A stretch of 64,000 nucleotides of DNA from Spinacia oleracea (GCF_020520425.1 NC_079492.1:143623861-143687860); one strand, 5' to 3'. Shown: positions 1-12,334, numbered from the stretch's first letter. The notes: a model not told the origin generated them from the letters alone. Program-made: numbers and translations.

Positions 1-674
1 AATTGAACGGTGTATCTGAGTGTACAAATCAATAATTTATTTGTAAATCGAATATGAATTCTACTAGGGAGTACTATGGTGAAACAATTCCTACACTTTG
101 TTATTTCATAATTTTCTTACTCCGTATTATTTATTCTGTCCGATTCAATTTATTTTGTCTAAATTTATTTTTAAAAATACATTCACATCAATTTAGAACG
201 CAAGATGCATTAAAAAGACCACTTAATTAAAGTGGGATACAAATTTTCAAAGTGGTTACAAGTTAGACATTACGATTACATACCATGATATATACCACAC
301 ATTCATTCCTTTGTACTTTTCGTTTTAAAATTCTCTCTCAATCACATAACTTGGAACACACGAATGATCCATCACCTTCAGTTCAAAAAACAAATTAGCA
401 GAGCATCTGAGCTACTGAAAATGCATGATACGTGTTATGTTGCTATTGGACCAAATGGTGACAAACAAAGATGAACATGTGGAAGTAGAAAGGATGAGAA
501 ATTGGGGATATGATGGCCATTGCATGAAAGGTTAAGCTATGCTATGCGTGGCAATCAAAATTTCTAAAGCATTATGTCTTATGATATCACCGCATTAATT
601 TCTTACCTCTTGATTCTTGAACAGTTTTTACGAGAGAGTTGGTACAAGAATTAAACGATATACTTTGTACTATG
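1..674. other. AT-rich intergenic sequence, no gene seen
   Basis: No reading frame with coding character, no splice-linked exons and no recognisable transposon ends. The only frames are short and AT-biased. Confidence 0.6.
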
Positions 675-780
675 TTTTTTTTTTGGTGCGAATGAGCCAT
701 AAGGGCGGGGATGAGAATCGATCCTAGGATCATCTGGAACCGGGATGGAAGCTCTAACCAAGTAACCAACTGAGCTATCC
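675..780 (-). repeat. tRNA-derived SINE, minus strand
   Basis: Read on the minus strand this starts GGATAGCTCAGTTGGTTA, which has the form of a tRNA/SINE A box. A B-box-like GGTTCCAGATGATCC follows about 35 bases later. The unit ends after about 95 bases in an A10 tail, seen as T10 at 675-684 on the plus strand. The order A box, B box, short unrelated body and A tail is the standard plant SINE layout. It does not fold as a complete tRNA cloverleaf, so it is not called a tRNA gene. No clear target-site duplication was found. Confidence 0.55.
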
Positions 781-917
781 ATCACTCTCAGTTATGTAAT
801 TTATATAATTATAACAAATTTTAGCAGGGATGTCTCTAAATACACTACGAAATGTTCCGTCTGGGGTGGGATCACCCAATGTTTAACTAACATTTGCCAT
901 TGCTTGGTCTATATAGT

Positions 918-1040
918 TGTGAGGTCTTAATCTATTGGTTAAGACTGAAGTCCGTATACAGTAGGTTCAAATTTTATTTGTATATACATCTCAAAATTTT
1001 ATAGTTAATGGTAATTTTATTTTTATTTTTGAAAGAATCA
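918..1040 (+). repeat. possible degenerate SINE
   Basis: An A-box-like segment (TCTATTGGTTAAGA, about 931-944) and a B-box-like GGTTCAAATTTT (964-975) lie in the right order about 30 bases apart, followed by T/A-rich sequence. A similar arrangement occurs near 7690-7800. The call rests only on these two short motifs. Confidence 0.3.
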
Positions 1041-2349
1041 AAAATATAAAAAAAAAATGGTTGTTGAAAAATAATCGTTACATGGCACACCAAGATTGGC
1101 TAAAAATTCCCCATCCAAAAGCAAAAACTCACCGTGTCATGGAGATTTTCATTTCCCCCTCAGCTCACTCTGTGAGGAAAATTCCCCACCTTGAACAACC
1201 ACATTTTTCATTTTTTTCACTACTTTTTGCCCTTAGGCAAAAATTTTGCCCACCACTAAAATACTCTTACGGCCTGTTTAATAGTCGGTAATAAACGGCG
1301 GGAATAAGAATAAATCCTAGTATTATTTGGCAAGAAATTAACATCATGAGGCCCATGGTAATGAAATTTTGTGTCAAGTTTGGTGTTTTTCTTCATAGAT
1401 TTACATTCCCATCTAATATCACTCCCCAAATGGTAATGGATGGTAATGGAAATAACACACATATCAACTAAAAGACAAATAGCTAAAAGACAAAAAAGGA
1501 AGTACCATTCATGTAAAAAAAAGTACCATTCTGTAAAAAAAAAGTATCATTCTGTAAAAAAAAAGTACCATTAGTGTTTAAAAAGTACCATTTAATTACT
1601 TTTTTGTCCTTTTCCTATTTTGTCTTATATTTTAATATGTATTTTCCCATACATATCTGATATGTATTTGTACTCCCTGAGAATGTTAGCTGGTTTAGAA
1701 TCAAAATTTAAAAATAGTCCTTTGGAAATAATTTTATTAGAGTAGCCAATTGTGAAATCTAACCCCACAATTCCAGAAGGGCCACAGCCAGCCATAGGGC
1801 CCACAACCTGCAAAAGTGTGAGATCAGACGTGAACCTTTAGAATTTTGTTTAACTTGGTACGGAGTACAAGTGTATAACCGCACAACACTTGTTAGTTTA
1901 ATTTAATCAAGAAAAATGTGCAAATACATGGCGATAAACAGTCCACGTCAAACATTGATCAACAAATATCTGCACAAGTGATCATCACGTGGACATGCAT
2001 GGCTGTGCATAATTTTTGCCATCATCGCAAATTTATATCCTTTGATCAACTACTCCCCCCACGTCACTTTTCCCATGCCAAGCCATGAGCCCATAAGTGA
2101 TAAGTTCAACAACGTAGCCATAGTAAGGAAATAAATCATCACTAGAGATTAAAATCGACACATATCTATATGACTATATACGAAGCATATATTTTTTGTG
2201 TTTAAAGAGAGACACAAACAGTAAGACGACAAATGGTGTAAATAGAATATGATTTTAGGTTTTGAGTATCATTCCTCAATATTTTTCAACTAAGTTAGTT
2301 AACATCCACGACATACATCTATATAAGTTGAGGAAAAAATCAATATTTA
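1041..2349. other. intergenic, dispersed repeat but no gene
   Basis: No supported gene. About 1445-1610 holds a run of short units (roughly AAAAAAGTACCATTCTGT repeated) that recurs in the opposite orientation at 35400-35570, so it belongs to a dispersed repeat family. Short open frames here lack any coding support. Confidence 0.5.
1445..1610 (+). repeat. dispersed repeat, inverted partner at 35400-35570
   Basis: The stretch AAATAGCTAAAAGACAAAAA followed by GTACCATTC...GTAAAAAAAAGTA units matches the reverse complement of about 35400-35570, with small differences in the A runs. The unit containing GTACCATTCTGT is itself repeated about four times. The superfamily is unknown; ends were not resolved. 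Confidence 0.5.
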
Positions 2350-2706
2350 GGTCTTGTTCGGTAAAATTAGCGGTAGTGGGTAGCATTTAGCGGTTGAGTG
2401 GCGGGTAGCGGTTGAATTAGCGAGGAGCGGTGAATAGTAGCGGGTAACGGTTAACTGTCAAAGTAGCGGGTAACTAATATGAGTGTTCGGTAAAAGTAGC
2501 GGTTGATATTATAAAATAAAAATAAAAGCAAGAATATTATTTTAAAAACGCTACCCGCTACCTTAACGCTACTAATTTTAACGTTTGACAAAAGCTACCA
2601 AACCGCTACCTAAATCGCTAATTTACCAAACACTTATAAATTTTACAAGTAACGTCTTGAATAGGTTAAAAAGCTACCCGCTAGTCCGCTACCGCCGAAC
2701 ACCCCC
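2350..2706. mobile_element. PIF/Harbinger-type (Tourist-like) MITE, 357 bp
   Basis: The left end GGTCTTGTTCGG and the reverse complement of the right end GGGGGTGTTCGG form terminal inverted repeats. The element is flanked on both sides by the 3-bp target duplication TTA (2347-2349 and 2707-2709), as expected for PIF/Harbinger. The interior is made of variants of AGCGGTAGCGGGTAGC in both orientations, so the whole element can fold on itself. There is no coding capacity. Confidence 0.75.
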
Positions 2707-2950
2707 TTAATGTTACAAGATTACTTTCAAGTGGGATCTTTGTTTCATTTTTTGTCTGAAAAGCTCCCATATGAAGGAGAAAATAAGATTTGATGTAGTC
2801 TTAGCTTAGTGATAAAGAATTTTGGCCAATATAATTGTGCTTCATTTGTGGAAAAGTAAAAACCATCTAATTGGTGTGAAATCTATAAAATATAAAGAAT
2901 TATTAAGAATATGTCTTGATGCATGCGTCTATTATTTACACTAATATAAA

Positions 2951-2981
2951 CCTGGTCCATGCTAACTTAGCGTGGACCAGG
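2951..2981. repeat. hairpin in left TIR of element A
   Basis: Arms 2951-2965 and 2967-2981 pair at 14 of 15 positions around a single-base loop. The same palindrome, less perfect, sits in the right TIR at 6594-6626. Confidence 0.8.
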
Positions 2982-3012
2982 GCAACGGAGTAATTTTTAT
3001 GGGTAACATATG

Positions 3013-3032
3013 TAACTGTCACGTGACAGTTA
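3013..3032. repeat. perfect 20-bp palindrome with G-box core
   Basis: TAACTGTCACGTGACAGTTA reads identically on both strands and contains the plant G-box core CACGTG. It sits about 30 bases inside the left TIR hairpin of element A. Whether it binds bZIP/bHLH factors is not shown by the sequence. Confidence 0.7.
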
Positions 3033-3744
3033 TTTTGTAATTTTAAATAGTAACTATATGCGTATTACAGTAACTATGTGTTTTAAAGAGTTACTATGTG
3101 TTTTGAAGAGTTTTAATGCGATTTGTGTCTAGCCCACTTTATATACGTTTTAAACTTTTTTATTTTTCAAAATTTTAGATCTACATTCTGTTCATTCTCT
3201 TTCATTTTCTCTCTCTTCATTTTCTCACTATGCTTTTCAAAATTTAGCCCAAATTTCTAGGTTTTGTTCGATTTTTTTCGTAATTATCTTATAATTCTTA
3301 TGATTGGATCTATTTGATGAGGAAAAATTGGAGGAAGTAGTAGATCAAGAAGGAGGTTCGTCGTTACCGAAATCGAATCGAAGAATTTGCGCTCGCCTAC
3401 AAATCTTCGTAAGAATTTTTAGAGATCACATCTCGGTTTGTTGTTTTTTAAATAATTTTAAGTCTATTTTTATTTATAATTGAAAATATTTGTTGTTTTG
3501 AAGAAATTAATGTTTGTGTTTTACCGAAGTATCGTTTTCACTTCGCGAATTCGATCAGTGACTTCACGATTTTAAATAGTAACTATATGAGTAATACAGT
3601 AACTATATGGTTTAAAGAGGTACTATGTAATTTTAATGGTTATTATATGTGTACAATAGTTTCTAGATTATTTTAATGGTTACTATATGTGTACAACAGT
3701 TACTATATGTGTACAATAGTTATTATTTTGTTGAGTGATTCGAA

Positions 3745-4930
3745 ATGTTTGTTGTTTTGTTGAAATTAGGGTTAGTGTTTCACATAGTTAGTATATATAT
3801 GATATAGTCACCTTTAATTTATGTTGCAATTAGTGTTTTTAATAGTCACTGGAATGTTCGATATGTTTATGTTAGTAGTAGTTTTTAGAGTAACTATACT
3901 TCTTTTAAAAGTTACTATAACTTTAAAATAGTAACTACGTGTTTAAAATAGTCACTATATTTTTTAGAAAGTTATTATAAGTTTAAAACAGTAACTATGT
4001 GTTTAAGATAGTTATTATGTTATGAACAGTTTATAGTGACTTTTTGATAAATAATAGTTACTATACGATTACATTATGTACTATGTTATTTAGAGTATGT
4101 ATTTGTCCGCTTCTTAGATAGTGACTATATGATTATAATGGTTACTATATGTGTTCAATAGTTACTATATTTTAATAATAGTCACTATATGTTTTATATA
4201 GTTACTATATGGTTTATATAGTTACTATATATTTGATATTTGTATAAGAAAATAATACGAAGTATCAATCACATGTTATTCCAGGTCCTAAAGTTGCATT
4301 ATCTAGTGACGAATCTCCAAAAATACTTTACAATATCATTTGTATAAGAAGAAATAATGCCTTAAATTTAGAAAAAAGAGACAAAGGCTGTGAACTTTAA
4401 GAATTGATGCAGCAAAGCACAAGAGGTAGAAATAGTGTTTGTTGTTTGGGTGAAATTAGGGTTAGTGTTTCATATAGTTAGTATATAAATGATATAGTTA
4501 CCTTTAATTTATGTTGCGAAATAATGTTTTTAATAGTCATTGGAATATTCATTGTGTTTATGTTAGTAGTAGTTTTTAGAGTAACTATATTTTATAAAAA
4601 GTTACTATAACTTTAAAACAGTAACTATGTGTTTAAAATAGTTACTATATTTTTTAGAAAGTTATTATAAATTTAAAACAATAACTATGTGTTTAAGATA
4701 GTTACTATGTTAAGAACAGTTTATAGTGACTTTTTGATAAATAATAGTTACTATACGATTACATTATGTAATATGTTATTTCGAGTATAAGATAGTGACT
4801 ATATGATTATAATGGTTACTATATTTGTACAATAGTTACTATATTATAATAATAGTCACTATGTGTTAAGCTAGTTGTTGTGTGATTATAATGGTTACTA
4901 TATGTGTACAATAGTTACTATATTATTATA
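3745..4930 (+). repeat. 690-bp offset segmental duplication inside element A
   Basis: The block beginning GGGTTAGTGTTTCA near 3769 recurs near 4459. Downstream landmarks (GACTTTTTGATAAATAATAG near 4033 and near 4723) keep the same 690-bp offset. Short ATAGTTACTATATG-like units are thus overlaid by a larger tandem duplication of about 500-690 bp. Confidence 0.7.
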
Positions 4931-6593
4931 TTAGTTACTATATGTTTGAAATAGGTACTATGTTTATTTTATCATGATGTGTTACCATATGTTTATTTTC
5001 TTCAATAGTTACTATATTATTTATATAGTTACTATATGTTTGAAATAGATATTATGTTTATTTTATCATGACTTGTTACCATATGTTTATTTTCTTTAAT
5101 AGTTATTGTATGTTTTATATAGTTACTATATTTTTTTAAATAGGTACTATGTTAGTTTATTATGTTATGTGCATGTTTTTATGTTATTCTATATTTTTAA
5201 TGATATAGTTACTGTATTATGGATAGAGTTACTATATTATTATCACATCAACTATGTCTGCAACTCTGTGACTAAATGACCATCAATAATATTTATAGGT
5301 ATTATATCTTGTATTATAGTAACTATATGTTTGGTATAGTTTTTTTATGTATATTATAATGTTCTTTTCATGTTCTTTGTTGTCTTCTATGTTATTAGTA
5401 ATAAGAGTTACTATGTTATGATCACAACAACTATATGATCATAACAATAACTATATCTACAACCTTACTCGTATATGACTATCATTAATATTAAGAGTTA
5501 CTATATCATGTATAATAGTAACTATATATTTTTAATAGTTATTATCTTATCATTATGTTCTTTTTATGATCTTTCTTTGTACTCCATGTTATTATTAATA
5601 AAAGTGACTATATTATTTTGACAGTAACTATATGACTATAACAATAACAATAACTATATATGCAATTCTGCAAGTATTTTACCATCGTTAATTGTAAGAG
5701 TTACTATATGATGCATTATAGAAACTACACGTTTTACATAGTTACTATGTTATTTTTTCATATATAAATGTTAAATTATTAACTTAGTTTAAATATTATT
5801 GATTCAGAAATATAAAGATGATGCATCTAGAACTGAAATCGTGCAAAGAATAAATTCTGCAAGGAAAACAAAAGCAGGAGGAGAAGAAGAAAATCCTGAC
5901 AACAATGGAAACCAAGAACGTGGTAGAGGAAGGACATGATGTGTTGGTGGAAAAAAGAGACGTGGTCCACGTGGACGTGTCGATTAGTATTTTTTAGTTC
6001 AAAAAACATTTGAGTTTAACATGGTTTATTTAATAGATGCAAAGAATTAGAATGTCGTAGCTAAAACAACTAACCAAGTAGTTAATGTTTTCTTTATTAT
6101 TGTTCAAGAGTTATAATTACTGTTACTTTTGATATAGTTACTCTTTTATATTTCAGTAATTATGTAATATATAATAGAAAAAATTATTATATGACCTCTA
6201 AACCATCTATATCATATTGTTTATTTTTATAATATAGTAATTGTTTTACAGCTAAAGTTATTTTTCTATATAATATAGTTAATCTTTGGATAGAATAATT
6301 GTTCTCATCGAAATTACTATATTATTATTATTTATTTCATAGTTACTATTCTGAAAATATAGTTACTTTACAGAACCTATAGTTTCTATAATTTACTCTT
6401 TTTGTCTGCAAGAATGAATATATAGTAGTAATTGTTTTACAGTTAAAATTACTTTTCTATATAATATAATTACTCTTTGGATAGAATAGTTATTCTTATC
6501 ATTATTATGTTCATAGTTATTATTCTGGAGATATAGTTACTTTACAGAACCTACAGTTTCTATAATTTACTCACTGTTAAAATTACCTAATTA

Positions 6594-6626
6594 CCCTGGT
6601 CCATGGTAATCTTATGGTGGACCGGG
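6594..6626. repeat. hairpin in right TIR of element A
   Basis: CCCTGGTCCATGG pairs imperfectly with ATGGTGGACCGGG across a short loop. It is the counterpart of the left-end hairpin at 2951-2981. Confidence 0.7.
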
Positions 6627-6654
6627 TCCATGCAAGTAGAATTGTGCATCTATT

Positions 6655-8654
6655 GCTCTTTGTATTTTTTTTTTTTTTTTTGGAAGGTTTGCTCTTTTGT
6701 AATTTGTCTTTCAAAATTTCTAGTCTTTATTTATTTATTTATTTGTCTCAATTAGGTAGTATTGTATTCTCTTCTCGATGTTACTTCACCGTTTCTCCTT
6801 GTGTAGTTACCAGACCACTTTGCCTCAATCGACTTTGTTTTTTCTTGTGTTTAGCTTCCTTGTTAAGCTTTGTTTTTTTTTGTTCATTTTAACATTTTGT
6901 CTTTTCCTTGAAATAGGGCAACCATTGTATTTGCGTGTACCTTTCCAACTATAAAATAGGACTATATGAGATGTATTAGATAATGGTTTTTACTTAAATG
7001 TGGGAGTATTCTCTCGCATGAAAGAAATATGTAGTTTAAAATTTCTTTAAATATATTGAATGTTAATGTGAATTATATTTTTCATATTTCTCATAAAAAG
7101 TATGTTTTCTTTCAAAACATGTTCATGAGAATGTATGATCTTGCTATATTTCGTTTTATGATTAGGGAATCCTGGGTAGATTAGCTTTGAATTCCATCAA
7201 CGATATAGTGAGGTTTATCTTAAGGACAGAGATTAACTAGTTTTAATCTAGTTTCTGTATTTACGTTTTCATAATTCAAATTATTTTAACAAGATGTTTA
7301 ATTGCAAGTAAATAGAAGGGGAAGTGTGAGTTCTTAAGAAGTGAATATGTTCTACCAAAAAAAAAAAAGAAGTGAATATGTAGTAAGTTATTTGGTTGGC
7401 ATAAAATGAGAGTGAAGAGGAATTGGAACTTCCTTGGGAAGTTGAAATTTCTATGAAACATGGGAAGTGGCCTGCTTACTATCCCCTTGGTAAGTCACAA
7501 TTTCCATGTCAATTCCCAAGAATTACCAATGCCTAAGTTCAACCAGGCATCAAGTTATTTCCTAGAAAGTTAACAAAGGAATTAACTTCCCATGAAATAA
7601 AATTTACAGTCGCCTTACGATAGCATATTTTCCCCCCAAAAAGGTACGAAGTAGGGACCTCCTGCACAAGAAGATTACATAACACCAATGATGTCTTGGT
7701 CTAATGCTTAAGAGTCAAGACTGATGACCTATGTACGGTATATCTCAAATTCAATTCTCATTACCCCTATTTGTAATTAATTTATATTGTACTTAGAAAC
7801 TCATTCTCAAAATGGAGTGCAAAATTACCAATTACAATTCGGTACGATGGGATCAATTGACATAATTGGATATAGTAATTGGACATAATTAGGCTCAATT
7901 GGCCATATACTCCATAATACTTCGTACTTTATAGTATAGAGCTTCACTGACAATTAACTAGAACTATGTTAGAATTAGGGTTAATGATTCTAATAAATTA
8001 TAGTATAGCATTACTACTTACTAACTATTGCTCCACAAATAGAACTACACCAATCCGTCCATAATTCCATATGTTACCTTCACTAAAGCCGCGAGCACTC
8101 CAGGGACGACTCAGAACAGAAAACCTCTGAGATGACAAAGAAGCGGGCTACTGTCATTGTGCAGCATCATGTACAACCATACCTATTTAATTACATGATA
8201 ATCTTCTGGAATATTAAAGACGATTATCAACTCCCATACAATCATTTACACAGTAGAGAATCCCGGATTGGCAAGACGCAACTGCGTAAAGTGCTGTGAG
8301 ATTGACAAAAGTGGATTACCTGCATCAAGCGTATAACCGTAAACACCTTACTAAAAGAAATATATGTTAAAAAAAAAAAAAAAAAAAAAAAGTGAGATGT
8401 GAAAGTTATCAAAATTTTAATTATTTATGATTTAAGTGGGCCGAAAGGAAAGTAAAAAATAATAAACAATTACTCAATTAGGGAGTGGGTGTAAAAGTTA
8501 ACAAAAATGAAATTGTGACTCTAAAAAACACGTCCGGAAGTAGTAATTATGACTCAAAAAAATACGGAGGGAGTAGGTATGAACTCGAGGCTCTAAGGGG
8601 GAGTTGAAGTAATGTTAAATAAATGAATTATCTCCTCATACTTACAGAGGATAT
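6655..8654. other. intergenic sequence with SINE-like and Stowaway-like fragments
   Basis: No gene supported. A SINE-like segment occurs at about 7690-7800 (GTCTTGGTCTAATGCTTAAGA followed by a TTCAATTC box). A long A run lies at about 8367-8391, and a degenerate Stowaway-like end (ACGGAGGGAGTA) near 8564-8575. Gene 1 on the minus strand ends at 8655, so its 3' UTR presumably extends into the right part of this interval. Confidence 0.45.
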
Positions 8655-11600
8655 TTAACAGTTGCTTGGAGTGAGCAAAACATCAGATGATGGTAGCTTC
8701 CTCTTAATTCCCTTCGACAAAGGTGGTTCGTCGTAATCATCATCAGAATCACATAAATCAACAAAGTGTGCTTCAGCAATTGGTCGGGCTGCAGACCTTG
8801 GCCTTATGAGAGACTCATAATTCTCATGCTCTGCCTGGACACGAGTTGTTGCACTGGTTGCTACTGGGCCTAAAGGAAACAACAATCATCATTTCAATTC
8901 CAAGAAAAACAGATAACGAACTTAATAAACGAGACAAATAATGGTAACAGAGAAACTGAGAATACTTGGCTCTGATGAAGTTGTCTTCTCTTTAATGGGT
9001 ATTGTTTCATAACCAGATTGTGTTCCAACAAGCTCTTCAGTTTTTGCTTCAAGCTTGAGACTCTCCTGCTCTTGCACGACTTCAGCTTCGTCAACCACCT
9101 GTGAACCTACTCAGTGAAAGAAGATCAATTTATCTTGATAGTTGCACAATGCTTATTGTATTCCATCTACATTCCTTAGTATGAAAAGAATCCAGATAAA
9201 TGATAGGTGTTGTTACAAAATCTTAATATCCATGATTCTAGTCAAGTAGTCATTGTATCGCACGCCGAAAAGAGGATTCTGACTAATAGAATATGATCTG
9301 AACAAAGAACATTATGCTAACAAGAAAGCCAAACCAAACAATGGTACGTCCATATTTTAACCATTTTTCAATAATAATGTGTAAACTTATTTCCATTTTA
9401 TTGACCATGACAAACGGTTAGGAAATAAAGTAGGATAGATTCATAAAATAAAGTCGGAGTACTTGCTTTTTTCTAAAGGTGAAGAGAATGCAGCTTAAAT
9501 CTTCTAAAAGTTATAGTACTCCGTAATATCTTGTTATATAAAATATTTAGTATATATATTATCATTTTGTCTAATTTGAGACTTATTGAGACTGGAAATT
9601 ACATTACTTTTTTTCTAACAAGAAGCCATGGTTCTCTTAAAATAACTTTTGCAAAATGCTTTCTGGATGGCTTCTGCTTTGAAACTCTTACTCTTTTTTC
9701 AGACCAAAATAAAAAAACAGAACAAATGATGTTGAAACCAGCCAAAACACACAAGTGTGGTTCTAAGATTTTCGACACTTCTGATTGTTTCTGTCCTTAA
9801 AATCCATTTCTCGAGTTGTATAAAAGCAAGAGGGACTTGTGCATATGAGATACAGAAAAATCTCAGCTCACAAAGATGTTTGCTTTACGGATTTTAACAC
9901 TTACTACCTCCATCCCTTGATGGTTGACCATTATCATGTTTAAGTGTCACACTATAATACATTCACAAATCACAACACCATAAACCTCATTCACCCTAAG
10001 TAGCTCATTCACCCTAAGTGGGACCCTCTCTATCTATCTCTAGGCTGTATAAGAGATCAATAAGAACTAACAATCGACACTCGACAGTAGACCACTAAAG
10101 AAACGGTCAATTAGGAGATAACTTTTATATCATCAATATAACTACTACAACATCCACATCAAAATCAATAAATTGCATCTTATTATATTAAGCACAAGTA
10201 GTTCTGTAGTAGTGTAGAACTGCTTAATAAAACCCAAAATATTACTTATAGTAGTGTAGTGTAGTACTAACAAGTAGTAGAATTTTTTGTGTGCTATTCT
10301 TTTCTTTGCTGTTGTCTTTTTTAAAAGTAACCCAAGAACGTGTTAATCTTTCACTTAAACAAAAGGTTACACACACAACTACACAAGGAAACTACATGCT
10401 CCTAATCCCTATCCCGTCCCACGCTCTTATCCCCGTAATCCTTATCCTTGGACCAATTAAGCACCCCCAAAAAAATAGAACCAACCATATAATAGACAAG
10501 AAGCAACGCCACAATTAGATAAAAGAAGAGACTTTGGTCCCATATCTACCGGTGAATTGGAGGCTGCTGTAGGAATAACAATAGCTTTCACAGGGTTCTG
10601 CCCCTTGAATCCAACAGCAGCAGAAACTGGGCTCTATGTACGACCTTCTTACGCTTTAGTAAACTCTTAACCAAATGTTTTGGACAATCAGAAAACCTGG
10701 ATAAAATCTTCATCCTCATTGGCTCATACTCTCATAGCCACAGAAGTGTGATTCTCAGATGTTCAACGCTTCTGACGGTTTCTATCCTTAAGACCTTAAA
10801 ATCTATTTCTTGAGTTATATGAGAAAAACAGGAGGGACTGGTTCATATGAGATACAGAAAAATCTCAGCTCACAAAGATGTTTGTTTTTCGGATCTTAAC
10901 ACCTACTCCCTCCGTCCCCTCAATCTTTGACCATTATAATTTTTAAGCGCCACACTAGAATACATTCACAACACCATAAACCCCATTACCCCATTCACCC
11001 TGTGAGATCAATAAGACCCTCAATCTTTAGACCATTTTCATCTTTAAGCACCACACTAGAATACATACAACACCATAATCCCCATTACCCCATTCACCCT
11101 TTGTACAAGAGATCAAGTAGACCACTAGAGAAACCGTCAATTAGGAAACAATAACATTTATGATTTATATCATCCTATTATATTGTGCATAATAAAACCC
11201 ACAAAAAAGAACAATTTATCTATAGTATAATTAGTAGAATCAATGATGCTACTTATAATGAAATATACTAACACCAAGTAATTAAAACAAAAAACATACA
11301 AATATCTCATAAATAAATCATTTCATGTAAACAATAAACTACCTGAAAGGGAACCAATGTAATCTTCCATCAATTCCGTCACATTTTCCTCCAATGCCGA
11401 CAACCGCCTGTCATATGCACAGAATCGTGCAGCTGCAGCATTCCTTACATCCTGTAATTCTCCCTTCAACCTATTATTCTCCATCCTAATCTTAGAATTT
11501 TCAGCTATGTCTTTCTGTGCTTCATTTACCACCTTTTCCATTTCCTTCTTCTCCTCCTCCAACATCTTAATTTTCCCCTTCAAAACCTCAGATTGCAACA

Positions 11601-12060
11601 CTTTCAACTTACAAGCCGACAATTCACCTTCAAATTTTGCCTTGGCTGCCTCCAAGATCGCATTCTCCTCACTCAAGTGCATGTTTTGCTTCTTCAACAT
11701 CTTCACCTCCATTGACAATTTCGCCTCAACTTGATTATCTTTCGACCTCTGGGCCTCCTTATCCGCAGCAGCGAGTTTGACTCGAAGGTGAGCGCACTCA
11801 CTGTTCAACTCAGAGAGTTGTTGCTCATACCCAGTGACGGAGATCAGAAAATCGCCATGGTCTGTCCTGTACTGCGACAGTTGCTTGCTCAATATATTGA
11901 TTTCCTTCACTGCATTGTTGTATTTATGAGAAATTTCCTCTTTTTCGGTCCTCAACCTCGTCTCAACATAGCCCAAGGCTCTTACGGTACTCTCGTAGTC
12001 TGCTGGGGAGAGAGATGGGAGTCTTAGCGAAGAAAAAGTGTCTGCAATTGGGGAATCCAT
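8655..12060 (-). CDS. coiled-coil protein of unknown function, 3 exons, 357 aa
   Basis: Minus-strand exons 12060-11343, 9106-8966 and 8869-8655 join in frame (phases 1 and 1, GT-AG introns) to 1074 nt. The first in-frame ATG is at 12060-12058 (MDSPIADTFSS); the frame is open further upstream but has no earlier ATG. Exon 1 encodes a long, charged, heptad-rich coiled coil (about residues 30-235: EEKKEMEKVV, ENNRLKGELQ). The C-terminus is acidic (CDSDDDYDEPP) followed by KGIKRKLP, a plausible nuclear localisation signal. Acceptor choice for exon 2 is forced, because the alternative AG eight bases downstream (exon start 9098) puts a stop after one codon. I do not recognise the family. Intron 1 (9107-11342) is swollen by an internal duplication. 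A 696-bp transposon (12335-13030) begins about 275 bp upstream of the ATG. Confidence 0.8.
9750..11110. repeat. intronic direct duplication, offset about 990 bp
   Basis: Within intron 1 of the coiled-coil gene, a block running from AAGTGTGGTTCTAAGATTTT (about 9754) to the CCATAAACC/CATTCACCCT segment (about 10010) recurs diverged at about 10744-11100. Shared landmarks are GATACAGAAAAATCTCAGCT (about 9849 and 10851) and ACACTA...AATACATTCACAA (about 9950 and 10953). Both copies carry a Stowaway-like end (CTCCATCCC / CTCCGTCCC). Confidence 0.65.
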
Positions 12061-12334
12061 GGAAGCTTTTGCAAACAATTTTTGGAAGTTAAAACCCTAG
12101 GAGAGAGAAAATTGAAGGGAAATTTGGGGGAAATTTTGGACGAACAACAACGCCAACGCCGTGTTGGTGGTTATGGAAGTGTAGACTGTACTCTGTAGAG
12201 TGTACTCCGTTTGTCAAGAAGAAGAAAAGGCACGCATTGATGAAAGTTGAAACGCAGTTGTATAAGCTTGAAACGCAAGACATATGATTTTTAATGTTGT
12301 ACGTTGGAAAGCTGCAATAAATTTAGTGTATCGC
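12061..12334 (-). promoter_or_regulatory. 5' UTR and promoter-proximal region of the coiled-coil gene
   Basis: On the minus strand the sequence upstream of the ATG contains CTCTCTCCTAGGGTTTTAAC, of the kind common in plant 5' leaders. Only about 275 bp separate the ATG from the end of transposon B (12335). The transcription start cannot be fixed from sequence. Confidence 0.35.

Larger units (their letters stand above)
2934..6645. mobile_element. Non-autonomous Mutator-like element with palindromic TIRs and repeat interior (element A)
   Basis: Terminal inverted repeats of roughly 50 bp pair 2934-2988 with 6590-6645, at about three-quarters identity. The core of each is itself a hairpin built on CCTGGTCCATG...GTGGACCAGG. 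The flanks carry an 8-of-9 matching direct repeat (GCGTCTATT at 2925-2933, GCATCTATT at 6646-6654), in the size range of Mutator-like target duplications. Nearly all the interior from about 3560 to 6560 consists of degenerate repeats of the type ATAGTTACTATATG. Only about 3160-3430 and 5800-6010 are non-repetitive. No transposase was seen, so the superfamily rests on the duplication size alone. Confidence 0.6.

Noticed and set aside
675-780. tRNA gene on the minus strand
   Set aside because: Only A- and B-box-like sequences are present; the arms do not form a cloverleaf and the unit ends in an A tail, so it is a SINE.
3560-6560. CRISPR-like or satellite array
   Set aside because: Units vary in spacing and sequence, there are no uniform spacers, and the context is a plant transposon.
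12061-12078. Start of the coiled-coil protein at 12078
   Set aside because: The codon there is TTG; the first ATG in frame is at 12060-12058.
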